Origin: Oopsacas minuta
Lineage: Eukaryota; Porifera; Hexactinellida; Lyssacinosida; Leucopsacidae
Assembly (NCBI GenBank): GCA_024704765.1
Contig: JAKMXF010000111.1
Coordinates: forward strand, 1,008,619-1,072,618
Direction: 5' to 3'
Length of the DNA stretch: 64,000 nt
Position numbers and translations under genes: made by a program. A model generated the notes under the pieces. The model did no database searches. It saw only the letters and a program-made list of their open reading frames with translations, and was not told the origin of the DNA. This document shows, piece after piece, positions 38,327 to 53,300 of this stretch. Position 1 is the first letter of the stretch. Each line of letters begins with the position of its first letter.

Positions 38327-41300
38327 ATGGCTACTCTTAGCAAAGGCACATCTTCTGACCCTCAGTTTGCAATTCGCTACAAACAAATCGGTATGTACTA
38401 TTTACTATCAGATTATTTGTATATTCCAGTATTCTTTACATTAACAGATACTTTCAGAGTTAATAAGGCATAAATGCATTGTATGCTAATTTTCCCCATA
38501 AAACAGAATAGCTATTGTATTTAAATAAATAAATAAAATTAAATATACGTATAGTACTTTTTTGTTGCCTACAGTAGAGTTATTAGGGACGAATTTTTCA
38601 CATTTTTATTAGAATATCTAGCACTCTAATCTGCTTTGTTATTCATAATGTATAATTACTATTAATTAATTATCTGTATTTGCAATCAAATAGCATAATG
38701 CGTTGTATAATCCTTATTGACATCATGATACAGTTCTTTCATGGGGATGACGAATACTATGACCATCTGTCTAAACAGATATCAGCTAGATTACAATCTG
38801 GTGTTACAGATTCTAGTGGAGTAGCCTCTACAGAGTATCTATTTTCTCGTCTTGATACTCTATGGGGGTTCTTTGCTCCTCTTGCTACTTCCTACTACCT
38901 TATGGCTCGTTCTGGTAAGCCGTATACCTCAATTAAGACGGATGCTGGTTATATTATTGTGTTTCAGAAATTTGGAGAAATACTTTGTATCGCAGTTAAT
39001 GGAGATGGAAAGGAAACTGAATTAGAAATGTTACGTAAATGCTACATACTGCATACACTCACTAGGTTATTCGTTGGTCCTCTAGAAGACCAGCTTAATC
39101 CTGGAGACATGGGTGCCCGTACAGAGCTATGGAATAAAATTGGTCGCTGTATAGACTCGTGGAGTTATCTATACAGTAATCGTCCTGCTATCCTCGTAGA
39201 AGCGATAGAACGCCTCCAGGTTAAAGAGGAGATCAGTTTCAAGTGTAGAGAAGAACTAATGAGATGTATGTCTTCTCTAAAAGTCGCAGAAATATCTCCT
39301 ATTCTACACTCACTTGTGTTTGTAGATTCCAAACTATTTCTTCACATTTCTCATCTAGATCCCCCGTTAGTATCTCAATCATTTCTTATCCTATCAATGT
39401 ACGTACAAGCAAATTTCACAGATATTAACTCTGCCTATCCACCTGAGACTGACATTAACAACCCATTCTACACAAAGGAACGTCTCTTCCTTCCTACAGC
39501 TGCTGGAACTATTACTCCCCTTACAGTGTACTGTGTAGGATTTGGTGTTGGAATGGTATTAGTATTATTAGTACGATGTGGTGATCCAATACTAGCTAAC
39601 AATATATGTACATCAATAAGCTCTATTCAGACTATAACAACTCTATCTAGTCTGAACAGACGACCTGAGAATAGTAGAGATCTTATTGTTCTTATTGATA
39701 TGTACTTAAAGAGATCAGCTGATACGTGGAATAAAATCAGCTTTGCTAATGGTGCGGATCAATTCAAATCCATGTGTGGGTCTGTTATTGCCACCTGGGA
39801 GAAGTGTAAAGCTGATGGATTAGCTGAGTCTATTGAAATGAGGAGATTGGAGCCATCCCATGAGAATCAAATTAACAAGGTGCTCAGAGATCTACAGAAG
39901 ATATTTACTATTCTGTACTATGCACGTGTTTATAGGAAGCAGTCTGATGCTGACGGAATGATGTTCTGCTGTAAAATACTCAATACAAAATTCGCTACAG
40001 ACTATGGAGATTTCTTACAAGTGAAAGCAGAGAGGAATATACACGCTAATATAGATGTCAGTAACTATCATGGTCTTGCTTACTATTTATTCGTGAATAG
40101 GAGGAATGATTCGTATACTGCTGTTAATTTCTGTGAGCGTGATAGTGTCGTGGGAGTTTCGTGTCTAGACGAGCTCACAGGAAAACGTGGAAAGAAGAGC
40201 GGAGTTTTGTTAAGACAAAAGGTATGGGATTTGGTAGATAGAGTACACAGATTCTCACAACATGGCTGTACTCTACAAATATGGGAAGAAGAAGATTTTG
40301 TTTTATCCTACCATTTATGGTTCTGTAATCAACGCAGTGGGGTTAGGATAGCCTGTCAGGAACGTCTATTCTCAGAGGGCATACCTCCAGGAATACTCAC
40401 TGATCCTTCTTCCTACAAAAGGTACGGAAGAGAAGTGGTTGTATTAGAATTATACATGATACATATGAGAGATACAAACCTGTGTGGAGTTATAGCAAAT
40501 GCTGAATTGATTAGTGAGAAGTTATGGCAGCAGAGTAGAGAATCAGCTCCTCGCTTCGCTGCTATTCTATGAGTACCATGAATTTATATATTTCGTAATT
40601 ATTGAGAATTATGACAGACATGAATTCAATATTTAATTTGTTTATATGTAATTATACTTACCCTCATATGATTCAATTCCGGAACAAAAAAACAAAACAT
40701 TGACTCTAATATATAATAATTATTCAGATGTCGGCAAGAGCTATTTATCAATAAATTTACATTAGGGTATGTATAAAATTTTGTTGTTTCTAGATGTAAT
40801 CAAGCAGATGTTAAATTTTAATGAGAGATGTTCAGATGGATCTCTATTAACACGACCAGTATGGAAGGTATGTTGTGTTACCCAAATCCTGTTAATTGCT
40901 ACTTGCTGAACTGTGTGTAATTCAGTTGTGACATTTGTAGACAATGAATTCTCGTTCTCCTACTAGCAAATCGCTATTGCATAAACTTTAATCGCTAATA
41001 TGTGAATTTGCTATTTTACAAACAATTTACAATACAAAAATGCACTCTATGTCCATGATAACGTTGATAATAAACCTACTCTACTATAAGACGATTGCTA
41101 ATAGGCGAACATCACTATACTGTACCTTGACAAATCTGTATAGAAAAAATTATTTTCGTTTTATATGTAACTGTCCCCATATAGGTATTAATATATGACA
41201 GACTGGGACAAGACATTATATCACCCCTGCTTACAGTTAAACAGCTGAGAGATCTAGGCGTAACTCTACACTTGTAAGTAATAATTATACACAATTTAAT

Positions 41301-44300
41301 TATCAATAGTGTATAAGCATATTGTTCATAATATCTTTAATCTCGATTTGTTCAACTCGCATACGTTGATTATCCATCCTTCCTTATCAATCGCAAGTCC
41401 TCTGATATTTTTGAATAAAGAACAGATTTTGTGGATCAGTTTTCCTTCCCAACTGTGAATCACGATACTCCCAGTATTAAGACCCGCTAATTCCTCGCTA
41501 TCTTGGCAAGCTAATTTCCCGCTATCTTGGCAAGCTAATTTCCCGCTATCTTGACAAGCAATCAGTAAATTATCGAAATGATCGATGGCTAGGAAATCTG
41601 GAGATCTTATCATATCTAATTTCATGTTTCTCACGAAATCTCCACATTTTGTATAAAATGAAACTTGAATAGATTTTTCCTTTAAAACAAGTAGATATTC
41701 TTTATGCAGCTTAACATCCATTGGTCTTTCCCCAAAGCATATCCTTCTTACAATAGGCAATTCAGGTATTAGCATAATTATGCATTCACTACCAGAATTA
41801 CAGATATATGTTGTGTTATCGACATCTACTGCCACGCCCATAGGAGAGGATAACTTGATAATATAGCTTGTACCTGAGTTAGCAGTTGATGTTATGAAGG
41901 AGCCATCTAAGCTGAATATTTTCAACTTGTTACCTCCTTTCTCTGTTACGAATACAAGGGAGTTTCTGATACACACTCCCCAGGGATATTTCACTGCTTG
42001 GTTGTGAGGAGATTTATCTCCTTGAAAATTAAAATGGTGCTTTAGTTCTTTATCGAATACTTGTATTCTGGAATTGAGAGCATCTGCTACATATATGTTT
42101 CCATTTATGTCATCTAAAGCTAATGTTTTGGGTGCTTGTAACTGATCTATATTGGTACCCCAATTTATCCCAGCTTTCTGAGGAGATTTTATCAAGTGAT
42201 ATCTGTCAAAATGTGTTGGCTTCTTCTTCTCCATTTTTAACAATAGTTATCTACTCTATATTACAAACAAAATTGTTTAAAAATTCAATTTTCGGGTAAT
42301 AATTCATACATAAAGAATCGTTGAAATATAACAGTGGACCTGAACATGACAATGGCCTGATGCTTTAACACAATATTGAATATAATTAATCTCTTTAATC
42401 CTTGCCAGACCCCTCCACACGAAAAGGGACTCTATCACAGAGGCTCCAGCTGTCTACTTCATACTTCCTACTGATGAGAATATACAGAGGATATGTCAGG
42501 TATATAAGTTTCAATTCATGGGCACCTTTTCGGGCCAAACGATCCTACAATTCCTCTACTAATAGCACGGTATAGCAAGTGAATTTCATGTAAACTAATA
42601 GGGGAATTCCACTTTAACGTAACTCGTGAAGTAGAGAACTAGGATTTTGAGATTTTCTAAATAGGATATCAAACAACAAGTTTACGGGACTTTCTATTTG
42701 AACTTTTTAACAGCTATATCAAGGGAGAAGTTAGAACACATTGCACTGGCAGTTTGTCAGTCAGGAAATACAGAGATTATATCAAAGGTAATTTTCGTTA
42801 ATTTATGTAATTTCCAGTGTAAGATTGTTTGAATGTGAGCTATACATATTGGATTAGTTTATATATGTTCAAACTAACTATGATAGATTGAATTACTGTT
42901 GTAGTTAATCACTCAAACCTCTATTAAATACAAAGGAATATTAATTTTCTGCGAAATAAAACGAAAATCTATTTACAACCAGCTGTCCAGTAAGTAATGA
43001 TGGTAGATTAATATAATCACTGTGTAATGTTAACCTCAATAAGTCGTTGCTGTAACTGAAATCTTAATTGCCATGGCCGAAACTAGGGCCATTTTGGCTT
43101 TGGGTGGGCACGTGTGGGTCGTGCGTGGACGTGACGCCATCTTTGTCTACCCAGATTCAAGAACCTAGTTACGTCGATGTTAATAGCAACATACGATACA
43201 GTTTGCTTATACAGCTTATAACCAGCCAAGCTAGATTAAGTGGCTTAATAACTACTATGTATTATTGCAAATTTGAATAGTTTTTCATTTAATTTTATGG
43301 GAGGGGGAGTATAGAAATAATAAGGGATTGGAATAGCAATATACCTGAATGAACTCTTGACACTTATTATTCTTGTCAGAATTCTTATTGTGAGTAAGTA
43401 ACACGGATAACAGTTCAGTAATTAAGTGACAATACAATAACTATCCTAAGGTTTCTCCACAAATCCTATTTACATACTATAACCATAGAAGTATCGAAGC
43501 CTTGGCTATGAACAATACCTGGCCTAACAATATATTACGAGTCTATTAGTTTTGATTCAACTTTATGATATATATAAATAAGTGTTTGATACAAAATATA
43601 ATATTTAAAATACTTCTAAATAAATAAATTCAAGAATGAAATGGAAGAGGTTTTCTCTAATAATGCTATTGACTATGTTTGATATATTTCTGATCATATT
43701 AACGATTTTACCAATGCTATTCAGCAGTCTAATGCCTCCTCCATCTCTGAACGAGACTTTTATCATCTCAAAGTATAACGAAATTCTTGAGAAAATTGAA
43801 GTAAACGCTTGTCCTTACCCTCTAGAATTAACTGATAGTCTCTGTCAATTCCCAGACTATTCAACTTTTCCAGAATGGAGATATTCTGCGTTGATAACTG
43901 CGGTTTTATTTCTAATTTTCAACTTGTTTGTGTTATGCATTTGGTTCTTTCATCGTAGTCTGAGGAGAGGGATATTTATCGGTCTCATTATCATTCTATT
44001 GCTATCACTATTGATAAGTATCATATTCAATATATCCGCTTATCATACTGTTGATGATGGTTTGTTTGCAAAAATGGTCTATGAGCAAATTCTCGGTTTT
44101 TGCTTACACTTCAAGTTGATCAGCTTTTTCTTGTGGATTAATTTTCATCTTTTCCAAGTGACATACATTCTACTTTTTCCTACATTTCAACTTCCTATAA
44201 ATACATGCTCTGCTACAATCTGTAAGATAACGCTAGCTACCATACTAGCCTTAATAATCCCTTCAATTAATATTATATTTTTGGATGGATACTCCCTTCT

Positions 44301-47300
44301 AACTTTCTTGCCTCTGCCAAGAACATGGGCTGGATTCTACTACCTCCTAATTTTCCCTCTTTGTTTATTGAACTCTTCTACTCTTATCCTTGCAACTCTC
44401 CTTGCTATGGTGGTCCGAAAAATTAAAAAGTCGGTCGGAGATGCGAACGTTCTCTGGTACACCCCCCTTACATCCTACACGGTTAGAATGTTCCTGTTCT
44501 TCGCTGTCGGATCTCTACTCCTCGACCTTATACTCAGTATGTCCCTGGTTGTTAAAAATCACGAATTAATTTTCAACACTAACGAGACCTTCTACTTAGC
44601 TATATCAATAGTATACAACAGCAAGATAGCAATGGATTCTACAATGAACTATCATAAACGGACAAGTCTCAATGTTCTGAAATTATCCTTTATTCCAATA
44701 ATACTCTGGCCTGTCTGCTTGCTATGCTATGAACTAGCTTTCTCCTGGACAACAATAACCAAATTGGTAACTAAATGGATGGACAGTATACAAGGCTTTT
44801 GTCATATCACATTTCTTCCTCTCAGATCTTCAGAACAACAATTACCATCTTCTTCCAATTAATTATTATTTTCTGATAAATATAGTTTCAATTCATATTT
44901 GGTGTATCAGAGTTTGTGTAGAATTTATTGATTTAATTGGACTAAGGCCGAATACTGTATTTCCCCTGGGGCTTATCCAATCAATATTATTATTAATATT
45001 ATTTTGGATAAATGATCGATTCCATTCCCTTCTCATTGAATTTTTTCCCAACTTTCCATCAAATCTTACAGTGTCGAAAATTTATTCAAAAAGCTAGAGA
45101 ATAATAGGTAACTATATACTAGAAACTACAGTAACTTGAACAGTAAATTTTCATATTCTGTGTGTATATCTAAATACGGTAAATTCTTTCTGTGACAGGT
45201 TGTGGATCAGTTCTTGAACTTCATTGCTATAGAAGACGATTTGTTCATCTTGAGGGAGTACCAATCTGACCTTATCTCTTATCAAGGTAAGATATCATAG
45301 ATACATATAGGTATAGTATTTTAGAGGTAATGTATGACATGTCACAAACTATCTCATTTAGCTCTAAACAGTTCTAGTGTGAGTGAAGCTGAGATTACTG
45401 GTATTATTGAAACAATTGCAGATTCTCTTTTCTCAACATTCGTGAATTTAGGTTGGAACTTTTCCTAATTAGTTGTGTTGGTTGTCTTCATCTTATTTTA
45501 AGAGATACATAATTTAAAACTAACTCTAGGGGTGGTCCCGATTATCAGATGTTCCCCATCGAATGCAGCAGAAATGGTTGCCGAGGTAAGAATTATTTAC
45601 TTTGTAATTGCCTATAATTTTACTGATTACTTTAGAGTTTAGACAAGAAGATACGCGAGAACTTAGCTGATATGAACAACAATCTATTTGTACCTAATTT
45701 TCAAAACTTCTCACATCTAAGGTACAATCCTTTTTCTTAAAATTAAATAACAATTAAGCATACTTTATTATTAGTTTCAATCGTCCATTGCTGATAATCC
45801 TAGACAGACACATAGATTTAGCAACACCCCTGCATCACACATGGACATACCAAGCTCTTGCACATGATCTATTGGTAATATACATACCTTATTATACAAA
45901 ATTAGAGGATAAATATTTGAAAATATTTTCATTTCTTAGCCTAATTAATTATTTAATTAATTAGTATGGTTCTTCTAAACCCAGTCGTATATCGGAATAA
46001 ACGTAGGAAGGAAGTGTCACTGCAGACAATTCAATTGAAGATTTTCGTTCAGTATTTTATTGATGACATTAATCATGTTAGGTCTATTGAAGGAGCTATG
46101 TTAACACATACCGAAAAAAAGATTTGTAAAGATCACTAAAATTACAGGAAATATACAAATATGATATAAACCGTCACTTTAATATGATATTCTCAAAAAG
46201 TGAATTTTTTGAAAATTCCTGAACTTTGTGAGGTAGTATTTTTTGAAAGCTCCACTTTTGCGTCCCATTGTGAACGTGTTATTAAGGTCATAGAATTAGG
46301 ACTCAGGGAAATACACGCGAAGGAAATTAATTAACGAAATTTGCAGAATATTAGAAAGTTAATTTCATGCAGCGATAATTTTCTGTAATAAGGTACACTA
46401 CGTGTGTGTGTGTGTATTATGCGGTTTCATTTCACAGATGTTTCAAAATCACATAATATTCACATTCTTTCCATATTTACAAGACTTCTAATAACTATGT
46501 ACATGCGTAGAACATGTTGTTAGTATAAAACATATTTATACATTTTAGGGCCTAAATTTAAACCGGATAATAGTCCCCCCAGACACAGAATCACGTTTAC
46601 GGAACCCTGATGCAGGTAAGATGAATAATTCAATCTCTTCCATCCTACCAATGGGTACGGCTTAAAATTTTTGATATGGCTTATAGATACATATTGTATT
46701 CTACTAATTTTTATTATTGCTAATAATACTAAATATGCATATATATGAGTTTTCATCAAATTACTGATCGAATAATATTGTCATAAGGAATTTTCAATGC
46801 AATTCAGGGTAAAATTATTCAAGTGTTCTTTCATCATCAAAGAACTAAATCCTTCGTTATGTCCTGTCTCAGGGAGACTACCAAATTTGAGGCATTTAGG
46901 ATTACCGAGTTGAAGCTGTGTGCTAAGATTCGCCGCTTGGTAAAGAGCTTTTCCCTGCCATATTGGAACAACAAAATCATTTTCTCCATGTAAGATGAGA
47001 ATTGGCAAGGCAACTGCTAAGTGAGGCACCTTGATGTCTGAGTCAAAATTTATCTTAGTGCCATTCGAAAGCCATTCTGCATACTTCGGTATTAATCTGT
47101 ATATCGAGAATAGAGGGTAGGAATAAGCTGCTTTTATAAAGTTAATAAACGGGCACTCTAAAACCAACCCTTCCGGCATTCGAATATCTGGCTGTTCCTT
47201 TAGAATCCGAAACAACGCCTGGATAGATATACCACTTCCTAGCGAGTGTCCCCAAAGATATAGATGTGCTCCCGGCTCAGAATGCTTCAGTACATATTTA

Positions 47301-50300
47301 TATACACCAATCGCGTCATTTGTCAGTCCCTCCTCACTAATTTGACCCGGACTATCTGCGAAACCTCTGTAATCGTATGTAAGTACTTCAAATCCCTCTC
47401 CGGATAGAAATTGGTAGAGTGAAACTCTGTGGTACATCGCGCGAGAAGCAAATGTACCGTGATTATAAATTACGATAGGTCCAAACCGTCCAAACCTCGG
47501 AGGAGTTTTGCTCACTTCTTCTAGAGCCGAGGAGCGGGGAAGGATGTGCCAGGCTCCGATCTCCTCGCATAGGTCATGCGTGATTTTCAAATTATAACTG
47601 TTTGGGAAGCCAAAGTGAATCGGGTTGTCAAGGTCAGCGAATGGAGGAATGTTGATGCGATTCATGTATGCAAGTTCAATTTGCAGCCAATGTGAAGATC
47701 TGACTGTCAATGGTAATATTATGTAGGCAATGACAAAAGAAATGTTCAAAAAAACGAACAGAAAATTGGATTTTGTGATTAGTCTCAACATAGCCATCAA
47801 AATAAGTTGACAATCATGTTTCATCACTGCTAAACACGGTACTTATATACTACGAATGTGGTAGCGTAATTTACTTCAAAAGATGTGGGAACTATATTTT
47901 TTTCAACTATGTAATCAAATCACTGTCAATTCTACCTTGTGGATAATATAATATAAATTCGAGAATTTCCAGCAGGAAATGACTCATATGAGTATTACAT
48001 GCTTATCAAACACACGCACAGTTAGTTATGTTGTTGCAGGATTAAATGCAGAATTTCTCAGCTCTTATGGCTTACACCTTATTATCGCCTAATTAAATTA
48101 ATTCATCGCGAAAGAAATACGCGTGATTTGGATCCAATAATTTTCAGATACATTAAATTACCGCGATGGAGGGGAAGAATATCAACAAATCAATAACATC
48201 GTGGAAGCTGTATAACCGACACCTGTATGATCAGGAATGTCTCTATAATCCGACTGTGTTTCGAATCTGAAATAGCTTCCGAGTTCTGACAATACAAAAT
48301 CACCTGCATAATCCAACCAAATTTTCATGTCCCACACGACCACGAGTGTCAATGTATCCTGTTTCCACTGCACATAGGTCTATTTATTTATAGAAGCAAA
48401 GACCTACGATCTTCAATCAACAGATACATTTTGGAACACATTTAAAGGAAGGTAATTATTCACTATATTTACAATTAAGATTTTGTTAATTTGAAAGTAT
48501 TTCTTTCAACCTTAGCCCATTCCCTACAGTAGCCGAGTCAATTCAAGCAGAGCTAGATGCTTACAAAGCACAAGAAGGAGAGGTTAAGAGGCTAAAGGAT
48601 GCTATGGTAAGATACCCTGTTATGTGATAATTATAAATTTGTGATTAGCTGTACTTTAATAGGGACTCTCCGATACAGATAATCCTGATGTCGTAAGTGG
48701 GGCAATTGCTTCTAGTACTGCAATGTTAACATCTGCTATAAGGTAATACTTGTGCAGTCTTGATCTTTTGTAATGAAAAGGATTAATATTATTTTGTTTC
48801 TTTATTTTGAATTGTTGGGTTCATGCTCAGCTTTTAGAAAATTTGTTTAGTATGTTAATGTCATTAAATCTATGCCAATTGTTAATATATTTAAGCTCTC
48901 TCCCTGAATTGATGGAGAAGAAGAAATCTATTGACATGCATACAAACATCGCTATGACTCTCTTAGACAACATTAAGGTATTTGTGGATATTTATTGCTC
49001 ACCAGCTGATTAAATACGTATATTCGTTATAGGAGAGAAAGTTAGATGAATACTTTGAGATAGAAGAGAAGATCATGACACGTTCAACAATAGTATGTGA
49101 ATACAATAACCTTAATAACAAATTGATGTGATTATATGTCTTTTCTTTGTAGGATAAAGGGGTATTGGATATAATTAGGAATCCACAAGGTATTTAACTT
49201 GTTAGAACATTTTATATATATAATTATCCTAGAATTTATATAAATAAATGAGCTATAGATAGTATAGCACAGTTTTGTAAATATCTATAAGGAATTAAGG
49301 ACGATATATATCAAATTATTCTAGGATTCGAGAAAGTGACCTCTTCCCATAGTATAGGAAAACTAATACAAAGAATTGCTAAATTAGAGATAGCTATGTC
49401 CTATGTGTATATGTTTAATGCGTAACAATTTGTATTTGTTTTGCTTTATAGCTGGTGTGGAACTGGATAAACTGAGATTGCTAGCTATTCAATATATATC
49501 TTCTCAAGATATGTCTGAGGTTTGTTATAGAGGATATTAACTAGAATTACGTATAAATCATACTAGTATTAATGAAATGTCCGTGTGTGTAGCAGTTCTA
49601 TGTATTCTAGACCTAGTTTGCTGGAATTTTGTAGTATGCATCTATATATGCACAAACTAAACGCTGAATAGAAGTCCGTAAACCAATTCTTGAGCAGTAT
49701 GGAGTTACATAAATATTAATAATCTATATCCTATAGGCTGATCTCGCTCTCTACCTCCCTTCACTTCAGAACTCTATCCACTGCTCGAGTTTGTTCAACT
49801 ATCTCAATAAATGGAAATCAATCTCCAAGCTATTGACAGGACCAGTAGCTGATGGTCTAACTGCAGGAAACACTGCTAGCTCAGTCAGGTATATATAATT
49901 CTAGATATCACATATATGCTTTAAATTTGTACAATGCACATACATGTTTGTATGTCCATATCATAAAATTACGTATTGAGATACCAGTCATACCACAGGT
50001 CAGATTTATTGATACATCACATAACTGTACATAATAGGATTGAACAGTTGAACTATAAAAGGTTGTAAATTGAAAAACACGGCATATCAGTGGAAATAGT
50101 CCGGAATCAGCATACATATCATCCCGTAAGCTGACCATTCCTTAAATAATGGACCCAATGATAAATCAATACGTACGCGTACTATAACAAGACTGTTTAA
50201 TTCATAATTACTAATAATGAATCATTTTATAGCACGATGTTTTCTAAGCTGGTATCATCCGGGTCCAAGCTTTGGACAGAGGGAGTTAAGAATCTCGTCA

Positions 50301-53300
50301 TAAGAGACAAGGTGAGATTACGATTACTTGCTTGCTCACGGGTTGATGTTATATTTATTTGTGATATAATTATTCAGAACCTACCTGTAACAAGAATTAC
50401 AGATGCTCTCATGGAGAATAAATCTATTTCGGTAATTATTCCGGTGATTATATCGCATACTGTATGTTTAGTTGTTTACATAGTCATTTTATATATTTAG
50501 GAAATCAAAGAATATAAATATTTTGATCCAAAGCTACAGTCCAGTTCATTGTAAGTCAATAGTATACGATATTTATATACTATTGGAACGAAGCAATTAA
50601 CTATACGCTCTCTTACCAACACCCACTCGTATTTACAATCTTGCAATGAGTTATTATTCACCCATTCTAATTACATTGAAATACACTATAGTGGTATATA
50701 ATGGTAACACATGGTTGACTAACTAATAAGAATGGCCTCTAAGCTTTATGTCTCAATCGTTACATCCATTTTGATGAGTCCTATCAATAATGGAAAGCGT
50801 ATAAAAGGTTTCAAGAAAGAGTATCCTCCCCTTCCCTGGTACACAGGCTCGGAGATGGAGGAGATCATGAGAGAGGAACAACTTACTGCAGAGACCCAGG
50901 ATCCTTTGCCTAAAGAAGATCCTGTTCTGCAAACACTTAGGCAGAAAGATTTAAAAATGAAGAGAGGAATAAGTTTATTTTTATCTGAAGACCCTGTAGA
51001 AGAAACTAAAGCTAAGAAAGTCTGTATTGAGCCTACTGAATCAATATCATCTCTCTCTTCAGATGAAATGCTAACCCCTACTGATATGCTTTCTCCAGTA
51101 GCTCCAGCTCCTGAAGTTGAGGCGAAGAGAAATCTTTCAGGTTGTTTTCGCTTGGAAGAGGACTTAGATATTGATGCGAGTGAGTACGAATATGGATCTA
51201 ATAGAAAGCAAACAATTTCTCCTAAAGATACAAATCAACAAAATACATCTACTGAGAAGGAGAAACAATCATCTGATCTGGTTATTGAGCCGCAAGATAC
51301 AATAATGACAAGTAGCCCCAATACTACCCCTCCTAAAGATAAAGATATTAATACCACTTCACCAGAAGTCTCAACAACTCCCATCAAGGATACACCCACC
51401 CTTACAGAAGAGGAGGTAGCAGATATAAACAGGAAGAGCTTTATCCTCCATTATGAGAGTATGTGTCGTGTAGTAGGTTTGAGTAAGGTAGGAAGAGAAA
51501 CATTATTGAAAGAGTGGCAGGAACAGGAAGTAGGATCTAAAACAAAACCAGTTGGTATCCTCAAGAACCCAACAGAAAGATTTGATATCAAAACTGATAC
51601 TAACAGTCTGAATACTCTTAATACTCCTACTACTGATAAAGTAGTGTCATTCTGTATACCACAAACCTCACTGGCTACTGATACAAACCATGTAGTTAAT
51701 GTATCACAAACTTCTTCAAATTCCAATCTACCAAGTCTGCCAACTGAATCTAGTACAGCTGGTTCAGCTTGCGAAGAACCGACTACACCTATTCTAACTC
51801 CTTCTCCCTTAATTCATCCTCTTCCATCTGCCTTCATGTCCACACCTCTCCGCGGTGTACCAACTGACAAGGGTCCTGTCAGCTCTGCCTCCTTCCCTAA
51901 GCCCCCTCTTATTTCTCAGGACATATCTATCATTCCACCTATTACCAATCAAACTAAATATCCATTCCAATCGTTAGTTACCAGCCCTGAGGTATTCCAA
52001 GCTCCTCTTTCTTCCAAAAGTGTGATTTCTCAACCTACACATCTACAGACTTCCTTCCTTGCACCAATTATGTCAAATCCTCTCTCTGTACTTCCTACTA
52101 CTTCACAGGCTATTACCCCTGTTATAATCATTTCTTCATCTTCTAACAAGCCTTTCAATCCGTTATTATTCCTATCCAAAAGCCAGGCTGTATCTACACC
52201 ACAATCTAGTCTGATTTCTAATAGCTTATTTAAAATGCCAGCTACATCATCTAGTCTTGCTAATCCTGTTTCTTTATTTCAAACTTTTCAAAATACTTCT
52301 GTACCAAAAACTACTCAAACAATCTCTTCAGCTTCTTCTCTATTTCAACTTCCAGTAACTCCTAGCACATCTACAAGTCCTGCTTACCCTGTTTCTTTAT
52401 TTCAAACTTTTCAAAATCCCGCTGTACCAAAAATTACTCAAACAATTTCTTCAGGTTCTTCTCTATTTCAACTTCCAGTAACACCTAGCTCATCTACAAG
52501 TTTGACATCTACCTCCACTCCTATCTTTAGTTTTCTAGCTCCTTCAAATTCTAAAGCTAACCAGCTTCAGCCTGCTACTAATTTACTCAAGTCAAACAAG
52601 CCATTCCATAATTTAGAGTTATCTTATTCCATTCCTACTACTTCAAAACCTCAGTTTACCCCTCTAGCTCCTAGCTCTTTCAAACCTTTACTAGCTACAA
52701 ACTCACCATTCCAGCCTGTTATCAAATCAACACCTTCCTCCTTTCTTCCTCAAGACCCTCCTGCTCCTTCTGTTAACTTCCAAGCTAATCCGGTATCTGC
52801 TCCAGCGTTCCAATTCAATCCACAACCTAGTGAGCCGCCTCTCCCAACTGTACCCACATTTACATCAGGGATACCAATGAATTTCGCATTTGGACAGACA
52901 ACAGACACGAATAGTTCTGCTATTTTCTTAGGAACTGGGGGCGGGAGAGGATCAGGATCAGGGACAAGTAGTGGCACATCCCAGTCTCCTTATCGTCCTG
53001 CTAGGAATACGTTTAAAAAGAAACGAAAATAAATACATAATCTAATATATCCTTGCTTTATTAATTAATTACAGTATACATCTCGATCAGAAGCTACAAA
53101 AAACGCGTTATATGTAACCGCTGATATTTTCTAGTATGTTATTTTCTGTGACTGGAAAATGGCATTCTTGAATATCATAAGTTGTTCTCCATTCTTGGAT
53201 GCGTGGTTTTATATATCGGCCGACACATTTGCATTTGCATATAAGTCAGCTTTAGTTTTAACTTTCTGTTGCTAATTTGTACACTCATTTACTTGTACTT

